Origin: Rhytidiadelphus loreus
Lineage: Eukaryota; Streptophyta; Bryopsida; Hypnales; Hylocomiaceae
Length of the DNA stretch: 64,000 bases
Assembly (NCBI GenBank): GCA_947034895.1
Contig: OX344763.1
Location: 40,113,025 to 40,177,024, forward strand
Direction: 5' to 3'
Shown here: in pieces, positions 12,080-25,953 of the stretch
Numbering within the stretch: the stretch's first letter is position 1
How the letters are laid out: each line of letters begins with the position of its first letter
Notes under the pieces: generated by a model
The model's database searches: none
Told to the model about the DNA's origin: nothing
What the model saw: the letters and a program-made list of their open reading frames with translations, nothing else
Program-made: the position numbers and the translations under genes

Positions 12080-13000
12080 CCCCTAAGGACCATTGTCCCC
12101 TCGGGGGACAAAATGGATTTTGGGCAAGTTCCTATGATCTCAATTTTCAGTGAATTTTTTTGAAACTTTTTCATAAGATAGGAAAACTTATGAGCTTCAT
12201 GGGAATATAAATTTTAATTCAATTGGTGCCCGAGAGCAAAAGTTATAGCATCTTAAACATAATTTACACGTCACCGGGTAGAAAAATAAATCTACAAAAG
12301 TTTGAAATTAATTTTTTAATTTTTTTCTTCTTAAAGATCATATTTTTGTCTACATGTGAAGCTTTGATTCATTCCATTTGGATTAGTAATGTGAAAGTTA
12401 TGAACAATCTTGTTTTTTGGGCAATTTGAGCATCTTCTTGAAGAAATAACTTATAGGATTCAATTCTGAATGTAATTTTCAATTTTTCAAAAAAAATTGT
12501 TTGACAAGGTTAACTTTTCTATTTAGAACAATCTCACCATTGAGATTATTGTGTTTCAATCCCATTTTAGAGCTATTAAAGATTTAGTTTTTCTTTCAAT
12601 CTTGGACCTACTTCTACTGAACAATTTTTTAAAGAATGAAAATCAATCGTGTTTTTTTTTTTTTTTTTAATTCTAGACTTTCAACTCAATTCTTCAACAC
12701 AAAATTTTTTAAATTCAAGGTTCATGGTGTAACTTTTTTCCCCAAATGGCATTCAAAGTCATCTGAAATTGCAGGCTAGTGTTCAAAAAAACTTTCTTTT
12801 TTCAACTTTGAATGCTAATATCTTCCAATCTGTACGGTCAAACTCCATGAAATTTTTACCACATGATACTAGACTAGTAAAGTACAAGACCCTACGGTTA
12901 GATACTAAAAAAAGTATTTTTTTGTTTTTTTGGATGAATGCAGCAAAAATGGCAGTTTTGAGTAGTTTTTGACAGAAGAACGGCCCTAGTCCTTTAGGGG
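12080..13000 (+). mobile_element. TTAA-flanked non-autonomous DNA transposon, copy 2
   Basis: This 921-bp insert lies between TTAA at 12076-12079 and at 13001-13004. Its ends are CCCCTAAGGACC and, inverted, CCCCTAAAGGACT. The interior is related to 232-1156 throughout, most clearly near the right end (GCTAATATCTTCCAATC, then TTTTTACCACATGATA). It sits inside the partner gene and would truncate it with transposon-encoded residues. No frame of its own is supported. Confidence 0.9.
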
Positions 13001-13004
13001 TTAA

Positions 13005-13670
13005 AACATTCGAAAGTTGTGCTAAGCAATTTACCATCTCCCCTTGCTTCAAAATGGATAGGCGGGCATTCTCATTAGCCACCACTGCATTCTCGTAAAG
13101 TCTCCGGTCCTTCTCTCGTTGATATGACATCTGCTCACTGAACAACTTCATTTGCACCTCAATCTTGGAATGTTCCAAGTCCCGACTGGATTCTGCTATA
13201 TCTTGCATATGTTGCGCCATGACAACTCTTGTGGATTCTGTTGCCTCCGCTATTATGGCATGTCCTGAGAGATTCTTGGACTTGATAGCAGTGTTTCCTG
13301 GACGTTTCTTCACTTGGTATTGAGTCGTGTTGGATGAACTGATAACTTGGGGGGTCACACCTGCGGGTAGACCACGCATTGGACTCGAAGTTGGTGTGCC
13401 TGTGGACCTCACAGAGCCCCCTACTCCTGAAGGTGTCGTTGACATTTGATGCGGGGACCAAGGGGATGTGTTGTCTGCATTAGCCTCTGTTGGTTCTGGC
13501 AGAGGAAGGTCCATGGGGTCTTCCATGGCCGGTTCACTACTCCCTTCATCTCCATGGTCTTTGTCATGTCCATGTGGTTCGTAGTTGGAGTCATCTGGTG
13601 CAAGCAAATCACGGACATGAGGGGGTTGGATTGTTGGATGAGTGCCATACCACTCATGGATGGCAACAAA
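13005..13670 (-). pseudogene. Harbinger Myb/SANT partner gene, middle piece
   Basis: This 222-codon piece lies between the CACTA element (on its 5' side) and the TTAA element (on its 3' side). It begins within a conserved stretch (FVAIHEWYGTHPTIQPPHVRDLL) and continues through an acidic, Pro/Ser/Thr-rich linker. It ends in a charged helical region (about 13010-13230: EHSKIEVQMKLFSEQMSYQ and ENARLSILKQGEMV) likely to form a coiled coil. In known PIF/Harbinger elements the Myb-like partner binds DNA and helps import the nuclease, and the helical tail may mediate contacts. As interrupted, the frame would run on into the TTAA element. Confidence 0.8.
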
Positions 13671-13719
13671 CACTATAAGAAACTGGCGTTTTTGGTGTTG
13701 TTCGGCAATGACATGTGCT

Positions 13720-16020
13720 GTTTTCTGAGACGTCTGTGCGTTGGGTAATTTTTCAGTGTAGTAGACTTAATTGTATATGATGTTCCGAAAAACATGAAGT
13801 TGTTTTTTCAAAAACGATCTCTTGTTCACATTGACGAACATGTTTGCCAGGACATCTGAAGAAACATGTTAATGTTTTTGCAAAACATGTGTACACAGGG
13901 CACTATGCCACGTCAGCAACTGTCTGACTTTTCTCTGTAGGTGAATTTCGGGAAGTTACTGCTGTCGAAGGTGAAACGTTGCCCTGCAAGTAAAAGTACA
14001 GGGCACGTGTAAGTATTGTGGAGGGTATGGATAGAACTTGCTTGGATGGATGTAGAAGTGCTAGATGTTCATTTCTCATGCTATTCTATGTGCCTACGCA
14101 TGGCAATGCTTTAGGTGACAAATGTATTAAATGATCGAATAAGCGACAATGGAGTAGAAGTAATGAATTGTAGAAGAGAAAAATAGGAAATGCTATGTCT
14201 ACAACAAATCGTGAGTAATTGAGTATGAAATGAGGAAAAATGCTTGACAATTTATCCATTTAAATTATACTGAGAATGTGTTTAAGCAAAATTTGTATGA
14301 ATGCATTTTATGTGTACAGATTAATGTGAAAATTAATAAGAGAAATTGTGATATATGAACGATATGTATAGTAATTAGAATAATACAAGTAGCCATTGAC
14401 TCCTATAAAAAATGAGTACTAACGTGTCTTTACGAAATGCATGTACAATAGAGTGTTCTTGATGAAAAGAATTTTAGTTTGTAGCTTCATTTGCAGTGGA
14501 TAAAGTTTAATTGTTCCTATTTGTTGTTTTTCATTCTATGATATGTACCACATATTTATTTCCATGCATGTTAATGAGACCACATTTTCAAAGACATTCG
14601 GGGACGCCATTTTTTGTCTTTGAACATTTTTAACTTCAAATTAATTTTGGACAAAATTGTGAGCTTCACATCTTTCTAGTCAATAATTCAATTGACCGAC
14701 GAGTACAAAAAAGGAATGTTGCAAAACTTTATTTGAATTCTTCACAAAATTGATAAGTAAAAGTACGTATGATATAGAAGGAAGCTCAACAATATTACTA
14801 TCTTTTTGATCGAAATGAAATGTAGTAATCCGAATGGTCTGATTGTTATAGTAAGAAAAGTAAACCACGTGGACCGTAATTTACTTTTCATTCCAGAAAC
14901 TGCAGTCACAAATGATTCCTGCAACTTTTGTTTTGGAAGTACATGCTTCAATTGCTAGAAGAAGAACATGGTTCATAACTTTGTCAGAACATATCCAAAT
15001 GGAAAGAACTGAAGGTTTCCATGTATAGAGAAAAATTGTACATCAGGTAAACAAATAAAAATAAAAATAAAAAAGTTAATTTCAGTTGCTTTGTTGTTGC
15101 CCCTCGTCCATAGTTTTCAGCTAATTTGGACTAGCGAACGTAAGTTCTGTTGTAAGGCACCACCTTCATTTTCAATTTCTCACACAGCTTATCATCTTCT
15201 CTATCTTTCAAGAAAATTTTAAAACAGGAGGGCAATATGTAAGCCCGTACATACTTGTTCGAAATGCCATCTTTCTCCCAAAGGCCCGAAGGGACTATGG
15301 TCTTCCAGAGGTGCAACAAAAAGCACTTCGGTTGCTTTCATAGTATACAACGCATACGTCCACAAAATGCAAACAAGGCACATGCCCCTTTTCACTACAA
15401 GCATGTCAAAATTATTGAAGTCGTTGAACTTGTCTAGAATGATGATATGGAAATGCTAGAATACCAGTACATGACCTGTCACCGTTATTGAACTCATCGG
15501 TCAAACAAAAGGTATAGGAAGTCTGAAAATAGTTACAGAGTTCTATGTACGTTTCCATCATGTACGAAAACATTAGCTCAAACGGTGACATTGTACTGAG
15601 GATAACATACTGCGTTCACTGACAAAAGACATGAGAAACTACTGAAGAAGCACATTTGCATTGGCAAAAATGGAAATGACCCGTTCCAAATGAAGATGCA
15701 AGTCCTAGAGCTTTTCCCATGTACAACCGACAATATGAAACTGTACTTCCAAAAAATCAAGTTACACGATATTTGTCGTAGACGTAGAAGAACAGTTCGA
15801 CCTGTACAAGATGCAAGAGTTCACCTGAATAGAAGAAGGGAAAAACGTGCATAGCAACGTATGTATTTTAAATAAAAAAACATTGACAAAATTAATATGT
15901 TGTGCACCTCAACGGTAAAAGAACAACAATATAGCTTCTAACGTGACCGCCGTCATGTTATATGCTGGACGTCCATGCTGATGTCATTTTGAACGCGTAG
16001 GTTGACAAGCGTGGTAACAC
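13720..16020. promoter_or_regulatory. CACTA left subterminal region
   Basis: Copies of GACGTC, GACATC and GGACGTCC-like words lie near the left end (for example about 13727, 13850 and 15968) in otherwise AT-rich, non-coding sequence. In En/Spm, TNPA binds short repeats in the subterminal regions, so these are candidate binding sites. The short frames on the minus strand at 15131-15404 match nothing I know. Confidence 0.4.
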
Positions 16021-16313
16021 TTACTCTGTTACGGAAGACATTTCCTATGACGAAACTATACACATACTTCAGACAACACGGAAGAAGACCATTATTTTCG
16101 GGACGATACTTAGCCTTCCTAGTCCCTGCCTTCTACCTCGTGAGGACTTTCCAACTGAGTAGGTGCGAGAATGTATGCACCGCCCATGATTGTAGGATCT
16201 CGTATGGGCTCCTCGTCTAGCAATTCTGGTTGCAAACCAGCAAACAGGTCGTCCTCTCCAACATCAATGATTCCAGGAATGCCTTGCTCAACTTCTAATT
16301 GTCCGCGCCTTCC

Positions 16314-19300
16314 TCAAACGTCTGTTCGACAAATGATTTTCCAGCCCTGCTTATGTGGATCGTCAGAGAAAAACACCTGTTGGCAATGTAAGGGAAATGC
16401 GAATGAATCAGCATGGATCCTTCTGTCCATGCGGTTGAAGTTTGCCATTGTGAAGCCATACCGGTCTCTTTGAATGCTTGGGAAGCGAGCATCGCGGGTA
16501 CCTTTCACCCAATCACAGACTAGAACGACAATGCAGTGATTCCTGTAATCCAACTCCAGAATCTCTTCAATGTAGCCAACATAGTCATCAGTCCTATCAA
16601 TGGGCCGGCCATCACGCAGACCCCAACGAAGTTGCCTACGAAAGGATGCTACCACGCAAGAATCACGTGTCACAAGGCCAGACTCAGCACTGCGGATACG
16701 AAAGTGCATGCCAAACGCATACATTTGCCGGTGAGATGTTGCGTAACGCTCAGGAGGTTGGACATACTGTAGTACATCATCAGCGACGTGCTGACGTGCA
16801 TGGATTAAAGCGTTCACAGTCGTTGTGAACCAACTTGCAAAAGGTGGCAAATCGACAAGGTTGGGCGGGTACCGCACGGACATTGCAGGATGACGACGAC
16901 GAAATTCTCTTCGAAAAGTCTCCCTCTCTTTCCATCGTTGTCCTATGGCCACCATGTATTCCCTGCATGGAATTACATGTACGATTAGTTACAAATGGCA
17001 TTGTCGTCACCACAACTGCCGTACAGAATTACATATAAAAGGCGTCTTTCTAAAAACATTGTGTTGGACGACTACATGTCTTTGTGGATGTTCATGAAAA
17101 CATTGATCGCCTGTTCTGAAAAAGAGTTTCAACACATGTCAAGCAATAATACACGTACGAACAGACGACATAGTAAACATGAATTCCTAGAAAAATGTCT
17201 CCTTGCACTCAGGACGTCAACATTGAGAAGGTTGTTATACTCACTCTCGAAAACACTCCAAGCCTGCAGCATTGTCCAATACAAAAGAATGTGCGTAGTT
17301 CCGAAAGTCATTAGACATTTTTCGCTTCTTCTGACAATTGGAACGAAGAATTTCATCTGTCATTGTTGCGTCCTCATCAGGATCCCACACACGATGTGTT
17401 GTCCCTTTGTACTGGCGCATATACTCTGTACAGAAACCAAGTGTATCTTCCAGTTGGTAGCCTTCTGCAATGCTGCCTTCCGGATGTGCAAATGTGCGAA
17501 CGTAATCCTTTAATGTCTTCATATATCGCTCTATAGGATACATCCACCTACAGTGTACAGGACCGCAGCGAAACAACTGTTGTACTAGATGCACTGGTAA
17601 ATGTGTCATTATATTTAAAAATGTGGTCGAAAACTCCTTCTCGAGCACACATGTGGCCATGATGACATCTCGCAACATATCTTCTTTGTCAACTTCTCGT
17701 ACCTCTTTAGCACACAATCTTTGGAAGACTCTGCTAATTTTTATAATTGCCACACGCACTCTATCATCCAATACGTTGCGGACAGCCACTGGCAGAATCT
17801 GTTTAAGACATCCCAGCACAAAGCGAGCATCAGCTTGCAACAGGCACACACTGTGGACCAGCACCGATTGGGTTTGCTTTCACTGGCACATGAGTATATA
17901 GTACTGCCGTTTCTTGAATGAGAAAATGAACCATGTCAGAAATTTCCGGTGCGACGTCTTCGTAGACATCATTCTCTGTCAATACAGAGTTACAGACAAC
18001 CTTCCTATTCCATTCGACATCCCTTCAGATATGCGTACATGACGTTGTCCGCCTCATAGAGCTTCACTCATGAATTATACAACTACTGGAAATGAAAGAC
18101 AAGATACACACCAACTCCAACGACGGCATTCAACATACCTGTTGCATGAGCACATGATAATCATGCGTCTTTATGTACTGTAACTTTCCATCAACCAATC
18201 GCTTGTGGATGCTGCCTACATAGTTCGATGGGGTTCGGATATTAGACACGATTCCTATGAACTCCCTCCTTTCAGCTAGGTTCAAGACATATGGGGCATG
18301 GGGCATGTAGTGTTCATCTTGAACCCGTCTTGGAGGTTGCAACCAAATCTCCTCGTGTATGCCTAAGTCCTCAGCATCCACTCGACTACCTGCACTGTCA
18401 TTTATGCCAAGTAGAGTCTTCACTATATTCTCACAGAGGTTTTTTTCGCAATGCATTGCATCAAATATGTGACGATCTAACAAGTGCTGCAACCACAACC
18501 ACAACAACACACTTTCATATTAGGTCTTGGGCTTCCAATATGAAGACGCTAGCTATTTTACTGTCCATGCATGCATTTCAGTTGGCACTAAACCTTCACA
18601 GTACATTTAAGAACTAAGAATGAGAAGGCATCAATTATAATTTAGCGTGAATTCACTGATATGCAGAAACTGCTGGCGGTACAACGTCATGTCTTGTCAA
18701 CAACAACGCAGTCCTGACTATCATGACATCTGTACTAACATGCTTTGTTACTTTAGACATCTCCACTGATAAGCGCAACATCGTCTGTACCAACTGTGAC
18801 AACCACATGTACAAGGACGTAGTACAGGAATGCCAAGCACCCTGAAGAACAAGAATTTCACCTGCCAATACTCTAACTCATAAAAAGCACTGAGGCGTTT
18901 CACACCCGTCACATGCACTGGATCATAAGGTCCATTTTCCTTTCCCCCAAGGTCAAGAAACGATTGACGCCAAGCTGCATAGCGAATGACATCTTGGCCC
19001 GATAATAGTTGTGGCTGTGGACGGTGTTCAAATTTGCCATTGAATCTTCGGTTCCTACGGTAGGGGTGATGCCGAGGTAAATATCGGCGGATGCCGCCGT
19101 ATACTATTTTTGAACCCCTCACTCTTCTATTAGTGAGTACATCCCCTGTCTTTGCCATTCGTGCATCCGTGTCTGGTCCACAAGAAGGACAACCTTTATA
19201 ACCTTTACAGCACAATCCGGAAATCAGACCGAATGCTGGGAAATCCGAAATGGTCCACATCAGTAACGCTCGTAAACGAAAAGTACGTCTGCCTTCCACT

Positions 19301-20643
19301 TGCGAGAAATCTAATGCGGACACGCCTAACCACAATTCCTGCAATTCCTTCAGAAGTGGACGCAAAAAGATGTCTATGTTCTTAGCCGTCGGTGAGTGCT
19401 TCCCTGAAATCAATATGCACAATGAAATGAAAAACTTCTTGGTCACGAACCAGGGTTCAAAGTTGTATATCAAAATCAATACCGGCCATGTGGACCAATT
19501 TGTGTTATTCAGCTTGAATGGATTGACTCCATCCAAAGCTAGAGCTAGCCGCATGTTCTGAATTTTTGATCCAAACGTGCCGAAGGCGACGTCGTTGTTG
19601 ATGTGCTTCCACGCTGGACTATCTACTACAGAACGCATCACCCCGTCTTCACTAACATGTTTTCTGTACCCTGTCAACATGCGCGCTATGTCAGACGACC
19701 TCCACATCCTTTTCAGACGAGGAATGAGGGGGAAGTGTCGAATGACCTTAGCAGGAACTGTATTCGTGCCATCCACCCATCGTCCCCTGCTACAGTGTGG
19801 ACAGAAATTATGCTCAGCATACTCTTCTTCAAATAGAATACATCCGTTGGGGCATGCATGGATGTTGTTGTAGTGCAAGCCCAATCGGCGAATGCTTTTT
19901 CTTGCGGCATAATACGTCTGCGGTAACTTGTTACCGTTTGGCAACAAATCCGTTGACAGAAATCGGAACAACTCATCAGTGAACTTATTGCTCACACGAA
20001 ACACTGTGCACATATTTATGAGAATGATCGTGGCTGACACTATGCTTGTTTTCGAACCTGGGTACACAACGGTAGTTGCTTCATGGTACAAGTCCTGTAA
20101 TCCATCAATGGTGTCGTCAAGAATTTCATCTTCTTCGACACAATCATCAGCTACTTCTGCCTCGTCATGCAAGGCATCCCCCCTATCAAAAGCCTCCAGC
20201 ACCTGACGTTGCACTTCGTGGTACTCATCCACAGAAGCTTCCCCTTGCACTTCCGGGTCTTCTTCAGATCCAACGGGCACATTCATGTTCTCATTGTCGT
20301 CGGCAGCATGCACGATGTCATCACCGAAAGCTATGTCTTCCACCCATATTCCTCTTGCTGGATAGCCGTCTGGCGGGTCGCCACCGATGAGTGACTTCTT
20401 CAGAAAGGGATCACGACCAACTGCCAAATGGTGTCTTCGTATCACTTGTATAGTCTTCCGACGCCCACCTTTGCAGTCCCTACAAGGGCACCTAAAAGAC
20501 ATGACATTTTTCTCAGTGGCCACTCGCAACTCAGTTTGTAAAATTAAGTCCTCGACTGGGATGTGCCGTAGTGTACGTCCATCACTACATATCCGAATGG
20601 TTGCACCCGCCCCCCGCATACTACGGTTTATATGCTCAACCAT
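16314..20643 (-). CDS. TNP2-type CACTA transposase, four exons, 1110 residues
   Basis: The exons on the minus strand are 20643-18862, 18486-18139, 17798-17245 and 16962-16314. All junctions are GT/AG and the joined frame is open from ATG to TGA. Exon 1 holds an N-terminal Cys/His-containing region (FRCPCRDC), an acidic linker and the Transposase_21 core, with FCPHC, the NMRLALALDGVNPF segment, YKGCPSCG and a region ending LSAFYELEYWQ. Exon 2 continues with HIFDAMHCEKNLCENIVKTL, the TNP2 helix around the Glu. Exon 3 is a DUF4218-like region (MTHLPVHL, GPVHCRWMYPIERYMKTLK, PEGSIAEGY). Exon 4 is DUF4216-like (VVLVCDW, RDRYGFTMANF, CQQVFFSDDP). The order and length fit TNP2 of En/Spm, which cuts at CACTA ends. 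No break is visible, so it may be functional. Confidence 0.9.
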
Positions 20644-22503
20644 AGTGCTCGTCGTCTATGTTGAAGGTGGATATGAATGTACCACAAACTTGCAGCGAAA
20701 TGCTGTGCACTCTCTGCATACAGAAGAGTTAGCATGTCAGAGGACGTAGTCACCAAAAAGTAATGTGAGCCATATATCCTGTGGATGCCATATCCGACAT
20801 CAGAAGGGATCATTATTGTCAAAGAATACATTGCCCTGCAAACTTACGTGACGACGGCAATCTTCAGGACGTCCAACATGTCGTCCACCTTACTTTATGA
20901 CGCTGGGACAAATGCATGGCATTTTTTTGCATTTCCACAAACATGAAGAGGAACAAGCTTTGTCCAATACTTCGTGAACTATAAATTTCTCAACAGAACA
21001 TTAAAGACATACTATAGACATGTTACATGTCCTTTTTCGACATACATGACAACAGACGTTTTCATGATGGGCTGCAGAGGACGTCCACAATAACGTGTTC
21101 TACGACAGCAAGATGTCTACTCTGACATGTACACGTCCAAGCGGACGTCTCGTTGGACATGCCAGTAGACACCCCATCGAATAACCAGCATCCCAAGACT
21201 TTCTAGTATAACAAGTCCCACGTGTCTGTCCACTGTCGCACACGGCAGACGCAATACAAGAAGGCGGGACACTTTTTGTTCGTCTGGCCGAACCCTAACG
21301 TTAGAACTTAGAATAGCAAGTGAAATTTAGGATTGTAGTGCAAGTGCTCACCGCTATGGCAATGATCGCTGCTGTTGTTGACCACTGTAGGGTTCTTGAA
21401 TTTCCGAAATGTGCACACGAAGCGCACCTCGTAGAGGTAGATGACTGTAAGGCAGCTGTCGTTCTCTCCAATCTTGTATCAGCTTCCACGGTTCAAGAGT
21501 GCAAGAGGAAGTCGATGACTGCCAGATTGGACTATGACGGCCATGCAGTTCTTCGACGAAGCGCACGTCTGCATAAGGAGACCACAGTGCCCATGGCTGC
21601 AGAAGGTCCGCAACCAATCCCACTTGCTTTCAGTGCACAAGCTATTGAGGTAAATTGAACAGAACCCTACTTCTCATTTTTTGTTGTGCTTGTGAGCATC
21701 ATGAATTGCCCATTCTCCAGTGAATTTGGTGCTCAGCGTGTCCGGTACATGGGAATTCGTGCAGTCGTCATTCACGAAAGTTGGCATTGGCGGCGGAGCC
21801 CTGGGCGGCAGTAGGACCCGGCCACGTTGGTAGGGCCTTTCACGGTTATAGGTCGGCTTTACATTTTCATAAATTGCATTTTTGTGTGCCGCCATTTCCA
21901 TTTCTGTGTTTTGTGGGACGTGGGGCTTCCTTTGTGGCTGTCGTTTGCTGCAGTCTTCCCTGCCGGGGTTGTACGAAAGTGGTGACCTTAGTGCGACGGT
22001 GAGCTTACTGCAATGCAATTTGGGGAAGTCATGTGCACATGCTCCTCATGTTTTTTTGCACCGCTTGCATTTGCATTGCAGAACTTTGATGTCATAAACG
22101 TCAGGTACTTCAAAATGTTGTTGTCACCTGCAATTCAGGGTTTGTGAGTAAGTAAATTATGTTTTGTGAATGTCGGTTCTGTCATTAAGTCCCAAGTCGG
22201 TCGTCCTTCAAATTCTGCCAGGGTTTGGGTGCACCAAGCACATTGTATACAGCAGTAGCAGTGGTGCTAGATCAAGCCGCCGACCTGACAAGGAAAGTTG
22301 TACATGGGCCGGACACGATCACACAACAAATGCTGTGAAGAAGGTCGTTGTACAAAGAACATGGCGTAGGAGACTTTTGGCAAAACAAAGGGCCACATAA
22401 TGAGGGTTGCGGAAACACAAGAGAGTGCTAATACTAGTTGCTGCGCTGTCATGTGTGTTAGGACCGCAAGTTCTTTTTGAAGTGGGCAGTGCCTGCAGTG
22501 AAC
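20644..22503. promoter_or_regulatory. Divergent intergenic region of the CACTA element
   Basis: This gap separates the start of the TNP2 gene from the first secure exon of the TNPA-like gene and should hold both promoters. GACGTC, GGACGTCC and GACATG-type words cluster at about 20870-21170. An open frame at 21356-21649 (ATG to a GT donor after GAG) may be a 5' exon of the TNPA-like gene. It joins in frame only through a weak acceptor near 22470. Confidence 0.45.
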
Positions 22504-25500
22504 ATGCCTCGGCCTCGTGAGCATTCCGGGAAGCGGAAGTTTGCCACACATCGGGGGAGTCCTGCATCTGACGAAGGACGTCCTGTCGCCGTCGATAGTC
22601 GCATGCGTGCAGAGGGTGAGCGGAGGTCGAAGGCACGTGAAGACCCACGACGTGGTGCAATAGGCCAATCGAAAGCCCTCTTTGTTCCAGCGTCTCCTTC
22701 TAGGAAAGGCAAAAGATTGATTCCAGTGCCGTCAGAGTCTGAGGATGAACAAGCAGTACAAGGCGACCACAGCGTAGGCATGCCCGACATCTCTCAGTCT
22801 TGGAGGTAAGTTGTCATCAATTGTGGCTATTTTCATGCATAGTTAGTGATTGCTTAGGAGGACAGGCATGACGCGAAGACGTTCATCCTGACGTCAAGAG
22901 AAACATACGCGTGTCATAGTAGACGTCACCATGGACGCGTGAATTGAATCAGTCGTTTGCAGTGACATCTATATAGATATGCATGCGTTCCGTCTGACGT
23001 TTAGGAAGGCATTTTTGGTTGTGGTGGTCCTCAACTTTCTCATATTGTGCCTTCTTATGTTTAGGAGCCCATAAGATGTGTTTGTCAATGTTGTTGCAGA
23101 ACTTTGTATTCATAGAACATATGCATAGTCATGACAAGTATTTGTTGAAGTGAAAGCCTTTCTTCATTGCCTTTCTTCTGGACATGTGTTCTGGTATATC
23201 TAAGCACAGGGATGAATGGACAACAAAGTTGCAACCTTGCAACGATATGCACAAATGAGTCATGGCATTCAAATTAGTCCTCGCCGCCTGTATGTTGTCC
23301 AAGATGTGTAAGCCTCGATTTCTAGAAATTGTAGAGGATGTATTAGCCATATTGTTTCTCATAGTTACTATTGTTGTGCAGCCGAGGCTATGATACAGCA
23401 TCTGAAGAGGACTCAGATGCTGGCACAGATGATGCCATTGACGCATTGCAGCCATTGAAGAAGCGAAAGGGCACGGCGTCATCGGCAATGAAGAAGCCAA
23501 TTGAACTAGATGGTCAGGGACAACCTTTTGGTTCTATGAAGGCATGCCTAGCGGATGATGTAAAGAAGTACGTAAAGGAATTAGATCCCACTACAAGATG
23601 GGAAGGACAACCACGGCGTAGACGAAGGCGCTTGTTCAAGCGGCTTTATACAGGTATGTCATGGACACCTTCTCACTGTGCATTGTGCGGTTGATAGCTT
23701 CTTCTGATTTTCATTCCTGTATTAGACATTATGGAAGACGTCACCCGTGACATCTCTTTTGACATTTGTATGTTCATGAGGACGTCAGCTGGGATACATG
23801 TGCACGGCAGCCACTTCTCCCATCGCCGAAGGATTCATCGGCCATCCACTGTACTGTTTGATCTTCTTAGTCTATAGTGATGTCATTAATGTACATTGCC
23901 AATGTCTGCAGACGATAAATGATTCATGCAATTTGTTGTCCATGCAGACTGGCAGATGGGTGGTGACTCCAATAGAGTTAGTGAGAAGTGGATGCGGCCT
24001 ATAATAACGAAGGTGCTCATTAACAGCAGGTGGAAAATCAATCAAATGATAGATGCCGACTTGCCTAGGCCAGCAGATGTGGAGCCCGATCATTGGAAGA
24101 TACTAGTTGCTATGCGGAGCACGGAGGCCGCACAGAAGAAGTCAGAGCAAATGCGGTCAATATCACAGGGAAAGGGCTCACTAACAGCGCAAATGAGGGC
24201 CATTGAGAGAGAGGTCATTTCACGGCTGGTTAGTGTCCTACAGTCCATGTGTTTGACTTTGCTTAGTTCTACATCCTTCTCACAGACGGACGTGCACTCC
24301 GATGTCAACATTGATGTCCACATTGACATGTGATGTTCTTCCCTTCCACGGCAGTACTACAATGAAGTAGTTTGTCAATTTTTTATAGGGTGGTCGCACA
24401 GTTACGATGCACTGACAAGACTGTTTGCCGGAATGTGGTGGATGTTATGTGCAGACCATGCTGAAGAATCGTCCACCACACGATAAGGAAGTAGACGCAG
24501 AAGTGGCAAAGGAATACCAACGCCTGCAGGAAGAGAAGCGTCAGAAGCGTCCGAACGTCGGTCGAGACATAGAAGACATGCAGAGTCGTGTCACTGACTT
24601 GGAAGACAGCGTCACACGACTAGGAGAGAACATGACAGCATCGCACAAGCGTTTGGAGGAAATGCTCCAACAATTGCTGTGTAGTCCACGGCCAAAGGAA
24701 GTCGCGGCATTAGAGGACAAAACAGAGCCGTCATCATCCGCAATGGTGTTGGACACATTGGTACTCACATGCACCCCAAATTGAACATGCAGAATTGCGT
24801 AACATACTGTCTTCGTAACAATGCTAATTCAGTAGTCCACTCTGTAGGTGCCAGCACCATCCTCGGCAGCCGTTCATGGACACGGGAAAACAAGCCCTTT
24901 AGAGGACGCCTCCATCGACGACGAAGTCATGGAAGACGTTCTAGGAAATGGCGTGGACGTAGGAAACAACGATGAAGGAAACAAGGTACTAGAGCCTGTC
25001 AACAACGTCGATGTCGTTGACACTCACGTAGAGGAGGTGGATGTGTATGCGATGGTCAGCAATGACGATGTGCAGCAAGTGTTGCAGACTTCCATAACTG
25101 CTATCGATGACATTGCAGACCATGAGGTGTAGCACATTTCCGCTCTTCAGTATATGAAAGAAGTCGTGCTTCTGTTGAAGAACTGCAACTAAGCTTCCAG
25201 GGTTGTGCTTTAAGTGACTGTCCATTGAGGGCAGGGATGTAGCAATGTGAAGTCGCTGTGTTTTAGGTGGCGCGGTCTATTTTGGCCGACATCCCGTTGC
25301 ATGTCCAAACAAACATATTGTCTACCAATGTCCATGAATAGAAGCACTTCTTTTAATATGTCATTGCAATAAATATGTTTTGCTCGTCTTAGCACACGCT
25401 ACTTTTTTCTTCTTTTATGGTGGGGTTCCATGACAATATATATTGCAAGTGTCCAGGAAATATAATAAGAAGCTCTTGTTCAATAATGTCTGCAACGACT

Positions 25501-25953
25501 CAGTCATTCATGTAGACATACTAATACTTGCACATTCTCATGTAATTGGAGGAATGGGGCTTGCAGAATGACGTCAACGTCCAAGGAGAGTCCGCAATTC
25601 GCACGCGACAAGCAGCAAAGAATACTGTAGCACCGAAGGCACCGAAGGTACTTCCGAAGCCTGGAACAACCAAAGCAGTTGTTCCAAAGGCAACTGCCTT
25701 GCCTAAACCTCCTGCAACCTCTACCAAGGTGGGTATGCATTCACTTTTTCAGTAGTTGACAATCTGACATGTGGTAAAGAAGTTTTCATAATTAATGTCT
25801 GAGTGATGTTTCATTTTACGAATTACAAAGCCATGCATTGAATTTTCACAAAGATTCCACTGGTTTCTCATGCACTGCTTCTGTTCACATGGAATGCCAA
25901 CATTGCAGGTGCCTGCTTCAAAGAAAGCTGAGCCATGTCGACAGAAGAAGTGA
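22504..25953 (+). CDS. TNPA-like CACTA accessory protein, seven exons, 548 residues
   Basis: The exons are 22504-22805, 23382-23653, 23948-24228, 24455-24760, 24848-25126, 25567-25728 and 25909-25953. Each intron is GT/AG and the phases agree, giving 549 codons with TGA. The first exon is basic (MPRPREHSGKRKF). Exons 2-3 carry the plant transposase (Ptta/En/Spm, TNPA-like) pattern of spaced Trp and basic residues: RWEGQPRRRRRRLFKRLYTD, NRVSEKW, INSRWKINQM, EPDHWKILVAM, AAQKKSEQMRS. Exon 4 is a strong coiled coil (DIEDMQSRVTDLEDSVTRLG). Exon 5 is acidic. Exons 6-7 are Lys/Pro/Ala-rich. TNPA-like proteins bind subterminal repeats and bring the ends together. The start is uncertain because a further 5' exon may exist (21356-21649). 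Confidence 0.75.

Noticed and set aside
15131..15404. Minus-strand frames with LGERWHFEQ and KIFLKDREDD
   Set aside because: Too short, in different frames and without a recognised family; possibly a relic, but not supportable.
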